From assembly GCA_027062035.1 (NCBI GenBank), contig JAMOUL010000421.1:1-18712 (forward strand): a stretch of DNA of 18,712 nt, in the 5' to 3' direction. Made by a program: the position numbers and the translations under genes. The notes under the pieces are model-generated. The model was not told where the DNA came from, ran no database searches, and worked only from the letters and a program-made list of their open reading frames with translations. Origin of the DNA: Candidatus Aminicenantota bacterium (lineage in GTDB: Bacteria > Acidobacteriota > Aminicenantia > S016-38). Shown one piece after another: positions 14,188-18,712 of this stretch; within the stretch, counting starts at the first letter, position 1; every line of letters begins with the position of its first letter.

Positions 14188-15500
14188 ATCAGATTTCTCT
14201 GCTTAAGAACATCCTCCAGAGTTGGGCGTCCAATTTCCTGAAGCTCATAGAGAACCCTTACACTTTTCTTGTTGATCTTCATCAATCTGCCAAGATCAAT
14301 TGGAGTGGCTATTACAACAAGTTCAGCATCGGACCTGTTTATGGTTTCCTCCAGTTCCTTTATCTGCTGCTCCCCATATCCCATGGCGGGCAGAACGGCC
14401 TCGAGATGGGTATATTTATTGAAAGTATCCACAATGGATCCCACAGCAAAGGGTTTCGGACTAATAATCTCCGCCGCCCCATATTTTTTCGCCGCCATGA
14501 ACCCTGCGCCGTACCCCATCTCTCCGTGGGTTACAGTGGGACCGTCTTCTATTACGAGAACGCGCTTTCCTGAAATTTCGTGTCCGTTTTCCACAAAGAG
14601 AGGAGAGGCTGCATCTATAACAATTGCTTTGGGATTGACGTTCTTTATATTCTCCCAGATGGTCTGGACACCGAGTCTATCCGCTGTCTCCTCCTTATTG
14701 ATAATTATCACATCAGCACGCCTGAAATTTGCCTCTCCTGGATGATACAGAAGTTCGTGCCCCGGCCTGTGAGGGTCTGCTACAACTATATGAATATCTG
14801 TCTTGTAAAAGGGCAAATCGTTGTTGCCACCATCCCAGAGGATTATATCCGCTTCCTTTTCTGCCTCTCTCAAAATCGCTTCATAATCCACTCCGGCCCA
14901 TACAACAGCTCCGTTCCTGATGTGTGGTTCGTACTCCTCCCTCTCCTCGATAGTACAATTCGCCCTGTCCATATCTTCAAATGTGGCGAAGCGCTGAACC
15001 CTCTGTGCCACCAGATCTCCATATGGCATGGGATGCCTTATAACTGCCACCTTTTTTCCGTATTCCCTGAGAATCTTAACAATCTTTCTGCTGGTCTGGC
15101 TCTTACCGCAACCTGTCCTGACAGCTGTTACTGCTATTACAGGAAGTTTGGATTCAACCATTGTCTCTTCCGGTCCAAGCAGGGCAAAAGACGCCCCTGC
15201 TGCCAGAGCCTCAGATGCTTTATGCATTACATATGTATGCGGTACATCGCTATAAGCAAAAATTACCTTATCAATCTTTTCTTTTTTTATTATTTCCGTA
15301 AGCTGAGACTCTGGATAAATGGGAATACCATTGGGATAAAGCTTCCCGGCAAGCTCCGGCGGATAAATTCTTCCTTCTATATTGGGAATCTGAGTTGCAG
15401 TGAAGGCTACGACTTCGTACTCCTCATTGTCTCTAAAATACACATTGAAATTGTGAAAATCTCTTCCTGCTGCACCCATTATGAGTACCTTTTTTCTCAT
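14184..15500 (-). CDS. Cyclic 2,3-diphosphoglycerate synthetase-like P-loop protein
   Basis: The 438-residue protein resembles the archaeal cyclic 2,3-diphosphoglycerate synthetase family. An N-terminal Rossmann-like part starts with VLIMGAAGRDFHNF (5-18). A P-loop lies at 124-134 (VTAVRTGCGKS), and is followed by DRANCTIEEREEYEP, ILWDGGNNDLPF and IVVADPHRPGHEL, all typical of the family. In methanogens the enzyme makes cyclic 2,3-diphosphoglycerate with ATP. Many bacteria carry homologues next to carbamate kinase and carbamoyltransferase genes, and their activity there is not established as far as I know; a role tied to carbamoyl phosphate or nitrogen catabolism is inferred. AAGGAGGT lies 5 bases before the ATG. 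The stop overlaps the start of the kinase gene by 4 bases. Confidence 0.85.
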   Translation of the reverse strand: MRKKVLIMGAAGRDFHNFNVYFRDNEEYEVVAFTATQIPNIEGRIYPPELAGKLYPNGIPIYPESQLTEIIKKEKIDKVIFAYSDVPHTYVMHKASEALAAGASFALLGPEETMVESKLPVIAVTAVRTGCGKSQTSRKIVKILREYGKKVAVIRHPMPYGDLVAQRVQRFATFEDMDRANCTIEEREEYEPHIRNGAVVWAGVDYEAILREAEKEADIILWDGGNNDLPFYKTDIHIVVADPHRPGHELLYHPGEANFRRADVIIINKEETADRLGVQTIWENIKNVNPKAIVIDAASPLFVENGHEISGKRVLVIEDGPTVTHGEMGYGAGFMAAKKYGAAEIISPKPFAVGSIVDTFNKYTHLEAVLPAMGYGEQQIKELEETINRSDAELVVIATPIDLGRLMKINKKSVRVLYELQEIGRPTLEDVLKQRNLI

Positions 15501-15542
15501 GATTACCTCCTTGAAAGATTTATTTAGATTTAGAGAAACTTT

Positions 15543-15752
15543 CTATTCTTCCTGTGTCTCAGTTTCCTCTAAAAACTGAAGAAATGCTTCTCTGAACTCG
15601 CTCAATCCGCTTTCTGGGATCACTATACTGGACTTTCCTCCGCTTTTCTCTGTAATACGAAGATAGCGACCTCTATGGTTTTCCATAAGGTCAAAGTGAA
15701 ATTTTTTGTTTTCAATTCTGATGGTTTTAGAAAAAATGTTTTTCCTTTCCAT
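15543..15752 (-). CDS. Small PUR-domain nucleic-acid-binding protein
   Basis: The 69-residue protein fits one PUR repeat as found in the bacterial PUR-alpha relatives (Borrelia BpuR; DUF3276-like proteins of Bacteroidetes). It begins FSKTIRIENKKFHFDL, has RGRYLRITEKSG in the middle strands and ends in an amphipathic helix, SEFREAFLQFLEE. Known members dimerise through the helix and bind single-stranded DNA or RNA, sometimes as regulators of their own or other genes. An AGGGGGA site precedes the ATG. It sits 21 bases after the secreted FlgT-like gene and 42 bases before the cDPGS-like gene, probably in one operon, so it could be an autoregulator; that is inference. Confidence 0.75.
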   Translation of the reverse strand: MERKNIFSKTIRIENKKFHFDLMENHRGRYLRITEKSGGKSSIVIPESGLSEFREAFLQFLEETETQEE

Positions 15753-15773
15753 ATCGTCCCCCTGTCCTTTTTA

Positions 15774-16475
15774 TTATTTCTTGTATACTAAATCCTTCAG
15801 CAATACTGCATCCACTGATGAGAAGATCTTTATCACGGAATAATCAGGCACAGTCCTGAGCACTATGGCCTTTGCTATGGGTTTCTTCACCTTATTGAGA
15901 GACCTGAAAATAAGAAGAATATCTCCTTTCTTCAGTCCTTGCTTTTCTCCCCCGTCAATTATGGCCCATCCTCCATCTCCCACCTGGGCGAATTCGGATT
16001 CAAGAAATACAATCTTAAAAGCCTCGCCCGAAGGTCCCCCGGAGTTTCTCAATAAAGGCTCTTCCTTTATGGTAAACTCTTCCTCCGGAGTAAATTCCAT
16101 CACGTAATCTCCAATCCTGACAGCGGAGCAAGTGTTAACCAGTTGCATTACAGCATACCTGTCTTCATGCCTCAAGATTTTTCCATAGCCGACCATTCTG
16201 TATACAAAGTAACCAGAAGGAAGATTTCCTCTTTTGCTCACTATTAAATATGTTTTTCCATCTTCGAGGTTTCCTCCCTTAACAAATACAATTGAGCCGT
16301 CAGAGAAGGATGTAATTTTAAATTCTTTATCCATTGATGAAGTGATTTTCGCCGCTGGAACCCCTTTCAGGACAAGAAGTGAACAACTTATATCTGCTTT
16401 TCCCACCTTGAGTTCCATGGAAAAAAGAGACAGACTAAAACCCACAATAAAAGAAAATGCCAAGAACTTCCTCAT
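15774..16475 (-). CDS. Secreted protein with a FlgT-like C-terminal beta domain
   Basis: A signal peptide (RKFLAFSFIVGFSLSLFS) starts this 233-residue protein, so it is exported. The C-terminal part holds the pattern of FlgT_C/LysM-linked barrel proteins: RIGDYVMEF near 121, then AIIDGGEKQGLKKGDILLIFR (about 171-190), KPIAKAIVLRTV and SVIKI. In other secreted bacterial proteins this domain follows 'glycan-binding' or LysM modules and is of unknown exact role. The middle region (30-110) is not recognised. TTAAGGAGG lies just before the ATG, and a TTGACT-17-TAAACT promoter lies upstream. It is the first gene of the likely minus-strand operon. Function is unknown; a periplasmic or surface structural role is inferred. 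Confidence 0.7.
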   Translation of the reverse strand: MRKFLAFSFIVGFSLSLFSMELKVGKADISCSLLVLKGVPAAKITSSMDKEFKITSFSDGSIVFVKGGNLEDGKTYLIVSKRGNLPSGYFVYRMVGYGKILRHEDRYAVMQLVNTCSAVRIGDYVMEFTPEEEFTIKEEPLLRNSGGPSGEAFKIVFLESEFAQVGDGGWAIIDGGEKQGLKKGDILLIFRSLNKVKKPIAKAIVLRTVPDYSVIKIFSSVDAVLLKDLVYKK

Positions 16476-16505
16476 ATTAACCTCCTTAAGGGTTTTTACT
16501 GAAAA

Positions 16506-16534
16506 AGTTTAAAGGAAAAAAGAAAACAAGTCAA
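16506..16534 (-). promoter_or_regulatory. Promoter of the minus-strand FlgT-like/PUR/carbamate operon
   Basis: On the minus strand: TTGACT (16534-16529), a 17-base spacer and TAAACT (16511-16506). The -35 matches 5 of 6 and the -10 matches 4 of 6 consensus bases. A short leader with AAGGAGG leads to the ATG at 16475. Confidence 0.6.
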
Positions 16535-16544
16535 GGAACTTGAC
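16530..16544. promoter_or_regulatory. Inverted repeat formed by back-to-back -35 boxes
   Basis: GTCAAG-gaa-CTTGAC is a perfect 6-base inverted repeat with a 3-base centre. Each arm contains the -35 core TTGAC of one of two divergent promoters. It may simply reflect two facing -35 boxes or be a shared operator. Confidence 0.5.
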
Positions 16545-16570
16545 ATGCAGCCTTCTAAATATACTAAACT
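16540..16570 (+). promoter_or_regulatory. Promoter of the 39-residue membrane peptide gene
   Basis: A consensus TTGACA (16540-16545) is followed after 19 bases by TAAACT (16565-16570); TATACT at 16560-16565 is closer to consensus but the spacer (14) is too short. The -35 is strong, the -10 assignment uncertain. Confidence 0.5.
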
Positions 16571-16577
16571 ATAGTAT
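16561..16577. promoter_or_regulatory. Inverted repeat over the -10/start region, candidate operator
   Basis: ATACTA-aacta-TAGTAT is a perfect 6-base inverted repeat with a 5-base centre, covering the -10 region and expected start point of the plus-strand promoter. A repressor there would block transcription of the small gene. No regulator is identified. Confidence 0.4.
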
Positions 16578-16589
16578 AGGGAGGAAAAA

Positions 16590-16709
16590 ATGAAAAATTC
16601 CTTTTTCTTTTTCTTTGCAGTTGGAACAGCCTTTTTCTTTGGATATTTACTGGGACAAAAAGTAATAAAGGACAGATTCCCTGAGTTTCAGGAAGACTAC
16701 GAATTTTAA
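16590..16709 (+). CDS. 39-residue single-pass membrane peptide
   Basis: A short gene with good expression signals: a TTGACA promoter, then GGGAGG 5 bases before the ATG, then 39 codons and a TAA. The peptide begins MKNS, has a Phe-rich hydrophobic segment (FFFFFAVGTAFFFGYLLG, residues 5-22) and ends with a charged tail rich in Lys, Asp and Glu. The stretch GTAFFFGYLLGQK recalls the Gly-rich membrane helix of small YtxH-like or 'hypothetical' membrane peptides, but I do not recognise a family. The stop is 1 base from the stop of the converging TldE-like gene, leaving no room for a terminator. A small regulatory or stress membrane protein is inferred; function unknown. The tight fit between two genes supports selection for the frame. 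Confidence 0.6.
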   Translation: MKNSFFFFFAVGTAFFFGYLLGQKVIKDRFPEFQEDYEF

Positions 16710-16710
16710 T

Positions 16711-17709
16711 TTATTCCAGAAGAAGGTAGTCTGATTTTATATAGGGGGGTCCAAGAAACCAGCCGTCTGCAATTTTTCCTGCTATTCTGGAAAGCAATTC
16801 CTTAATACCCCCATTAATTACTATCTCACCCTCTTCCCCGAGGGCCACTTCGTTTTTGAAAATATAAATTTTTCTTATGATGGAGTAGTCATCACAACTT
16901 ACCCTCGGGAGGTTTATCTCCAGATTGCTCCAGTATAAAATAGGAGGAGAATCCGGGGTGAGCCTGTGGTAGTTAACAGGACTCCTTGATACAAACTTAC
17001 CCTTCCGGAATATTGGTCTCCTCTTCATCTCCAGCCCTATTGCATCAAAGGGAAAGGACCCGGGGGCAAAATCCTTCTCTGGATTTTCTGTAATTGAAAA
17101 TTGAAATTCCCTGAAATTACGATTCTTAGAAGAAAGCAGGTAGGAAATAATTCGGTAAGTAACCAGAGGATGAAGGACTATTTTTTTCCCTCCATTACCC
17201 TTAAGGGGGTGGATAAATCCCCTCTTTCTTGTCCACACAGTATACTCCAGTCCCTCCTCATAATAGGTATATCCAAAAAGTGTTTCCGCATATTCACCCC
17301 GCAATCCCTTTGTATTTAAAAGCACCACCTTCCGCTCAAGTTCTTTATACTCCACAACCTCTTCTGGTAGTTGAGGTCCTTCCTTTAATCGGGTTATTCC
17401 ACTGGGGTCCTGAACGAGAACCTCCCCCTTCTTGATTGTGGAGGGAAGGGGAAAACTCACAGGTTCGCTTATTATCATAGGATAAGTATCAAAATCAACC
17501 TTTCCATTATGGGAAAAGGCAAAGAAACTACCCCCTCTTTCCTTTTTCCACCGCAGGGCAAATCCCTTCGCCCTCCCTGCATGTGCCCTGGAAAGCCTGC
17601 CTCTTTCAAGGACGGCCCACCATTCCTTATAGGCCCATACTTCCCCTTCAAGCTCCCTTTTCTTAAATTCCTCAAGCAACTCTTCCGCTCTTTTATAAAG
17701 TTTTTCCAT
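16711..17709 (-). CDS. TldE/PmbA-like subunit, short form
   Basis: The 332-residue protein matches the non-catalytic partner of TldD-type proteases in outline: an N-terminal helix, SRAHAGRAKGFALRW (about 40-54, start at the ATG), the strand LLNTKGLRGEYAETLFGYTYYEE-like region near 150, and a C-terminal beta-rich segment with FPFDAIGLEMKRRPIFRKGKF-type sequence. No HExxxH is present, as expected for TldE. It is about 100 residues shorter than PmbA/TldE of E. coli. With TldD it should form a complex that degrades or processes peptides (microcins, unfolded peptides, CcdA). ATG at 17709 is preferred, with GGTGG 6 bases upstream; a TTG at 17715 would add two residues. The start overlaps TldD by 17 bases. 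Confidence 0.75.
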   Translation of the reverse strand: MEKLYKRAEELLEEFKKRELEGEVWAYKEWWAVLERGRLSRAHAGRAKGFALRWKKERGGSFFAFSHNGKVDFDTYPMIISEPVSFPLPSTIKKGEVLVQDPSGITRLKEGPQLPEEVVEYKELERKVVLLNTKGLRGEYAETLFGYTYYEEGLEYTVWTRKRGFIHPLKGNGGKKIVLHPLVTYRIISYLLSSKNRNFREFQFSITENPEKDFAPGSFPFDAIGLEMKRRPIFRKGKFVSRSPVNYHRLTPDSPPILYWSNLEINLPRVSCDDYSIIRKIYIFKNEVALGEEGEIVINGGIKELLSRIAGKIADGWFLGPPYIKSDYLLLE

Positions 17710-18712
17710 ATCCAACCACCAGAAAATTGGGATTTCGAGAAGAGTATCTTACCACCTGGCCATTTTTGTGACAGAAAAGACCCTCTTCTGAAAAGTCCTC
17801 AGCTCCAATAAATATATCGCCCTCCTGCAGGGGTATCGGGATTATAAGAACAAAGGGCTTTAACGGATATTTGGCCCGCCCATTTTCAACCCAGAAACCC
17901 TTTGCCACCTTAAAAATTGCCCAGCTGTTTTCAACATCCAGTTCTCCCTCTGAAATTTCTGTAATATATGCCCCTTTCTTTATCTTTGGCAGAAGGTCAA
18001 GGTAGCTCTCCTTCCCCGGGAGCACTGCTGTAAAGAAAGGACGAACAAGGGGTGGCTGAAAATATTTCTCCCTTCGACCATGGGGAATTAAGGGCAGTCC
18101 GGATATCAATGAAGTAAATCTGGAAGAGGGAAAACTCGCTATTCTGCCATTTTCTATTATTACCTGAGAAGAAAATTCATTCCCCTCATCATCCACTCCA
18201 GGTCCCAGGGAATACATTGTAACCTCCCGGGAGAAGGCTTCAGTTCCAAGGTCCGAAGTTGAAAAAGGGGATTTATCCTGGAGTACGTAGTCCAGCTCCA
18301 TGGGATGCCAGAAAACTTCGTGGACAAATACTGCTGCCGCTGCACCTTCTATTAGAAACTTCATCTCGCCGGAGGCTGGAAGGGGCTTTGCCTTTTTTCT
18401 CTCTTCCAGTCTTGCAGCAAATTCATTGGCCAGAAATTCCCAGGAAGGGGCTTTATCAGCGGATATACTTCTTAAAACAACCTCCCCTTCTTTAATCTTT
18501 ACAGAAACGAAGCTCTCCTCCTTTTCTCTCAGGCCTTCATCATTAAAAACTATGACCTTTCTTTTAAAACTTCTAAGCGTAATTTCGCCAGATTCTATGT
18601 TATATCTCAGATCCTTGAGGGTCTTCATTAGAAAAAGGTAATCGTGCCGGGGAAACTCCTCTGGTTCAGCATACTCTCCTGGATAAAGGGAAGGTCTCGC
18701 AAAGAAAAACTC
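17693..18712 (-). CDS. tldD: TldD-like metalloprotease subunit (5' end outside window)
   Basis: The reading frame stays open from the ATG at 18628 for 28 more codons to the right edge, so the gene is truncated by the window and its true start is not seen. The zinc motif HEVFWH (HExxxH; codons at 18305-18322) is intact. Downstream are GVDDEGNEFSSQVIIENG, HGRREKYFQPPLVRP and FIGAED ... LFCHKNGQ, whose Cys (codon 17771-17773) corresponds to the third metal ligand of TldD. HGRRE and the flanking segment match the TldD family closely. TldD is the catalytic half of TldD/TldE and cleaves small peptides in the cytoplasm. It overlaps the TldE-like gene by 17 bases. Confidence 0.85.
   Translation of the reverse strand, partial: EFFFARPSLYPGEYAEPEEFPRHDYLFLMKTLKDLRYNIESGEITLRSFKRKVIVFNDEGLREKEESFVSVKIKEGEVVLRSISADKAPSWEFLANEFAARLEERKKAKPLPASGEMKFLIEGAAAAVFVHEVFWHPMELDYVLQDKSPFSTSDLGTEAFSREVTMYSLGPGVDDEGNEFSSQVIIENGRIASFPSSRFTSLISGLPLIPHGRREKYFQPPLVRPFFTAVLPGKESYLDLLPKIKKGAYITEISEGELDVENSWAIFKVAKGFWVENGRAKYPLKPFVLIIPIPLQEGDIFIGAEDFSEEGLFCHKNGQVVRYSSRNPNFLVVGYGKTL

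Noticed and set aside
14580..15527. Long open frame of 315 codons on the plus strand inside the cDPGS-like gene
   Set aside because: It is antisense to a gene with clear family motifs and a P-loop, has odd composition (many Cys, Tyr and Leu) and no ribosome site.

Overview
The window is a compact bacterial chromosome segment, about 44% G+C by eye, with very short or no gaps between genes. I see no tRNA, rRNA, CRISPR array, insertion sequence or phage gene. An EnvC-type amidase activator and an outer-membrane-type beta-barrel ending in phenylalanine point to a diderm (Gram-negative) bacterium. A 69-residue PUR-domain protein, a secreted FlgT-like protein, a cyclic-2,3-diphosphoglycerate-synthetase-like protein and a fermentative-type carbamate kinase suggest an anaerobic, possibly uncultivated lineage such as Aminicenantes. 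That placement is only a guess.

Plus strand, left to right. (1) A cell-envelope cassette in the order envC (5' end cut by the window), an S41/CtpA-like protein and a divergent polysaccharide deacetylase (YibQ type). (2) A converging ElyC/SanA-like membrane protein on the minus strand, followed by a divergently transcribed GspG-like pseudopilin that overlaps a PHP-domain phosphoesterase. (3) A calcineurin-like phosphoesterase overlapping an amidohydrolase by 4 bases. (4) A polyamine operon: ornithine/lysine decarboxylase (TTG-linked overlap), spermidine synthase and an isocitrate/isopropylmalate-type dehydrogenase. (5) A predicted outer-membrane beta-barrel.

Minus strand, right to left. (6) A short TldD/TldE pair; TldD runs off the right edge. 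(7) A back-to-back promoter region at about 16500-16590 that serves an unlisted 39-residue membrane peptide on the plus strand. On the minus strand it serves a probable six-gene operon: secreted FlgT-like protein, PUR-domain protein, cDPGS-like P-loop protein, carbamate kinase, ornithine carbamoyltransferase and a 581-residue protein of unknown function. Carbamoyltransferase plus carbamate kinase would turn citrulline into ornithine and ATP. The decarboxylase and spermidine synthase of the other operon would use ornithine for polyamines, so the window joins an ornithine-producing and an ornithine-using unit.

The most notable signals are these. Several genes that begin transcription units have no Shine-Dalgarno sequence but carry a -10 box 6-8 bases before the start codon, often with a TGn extension, which suggests leaderless mRNAs; operon-internal genes have strong Shine-Dalgarno sites. 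The CtpA-like member of the envelope cassette appears to have lost its catalytic Ser and Lys. A perfect 12-base palindrome lies just upstream of the polyamine promoter. The 581-residue protein at the end of the carbamate operon is unrecognised.
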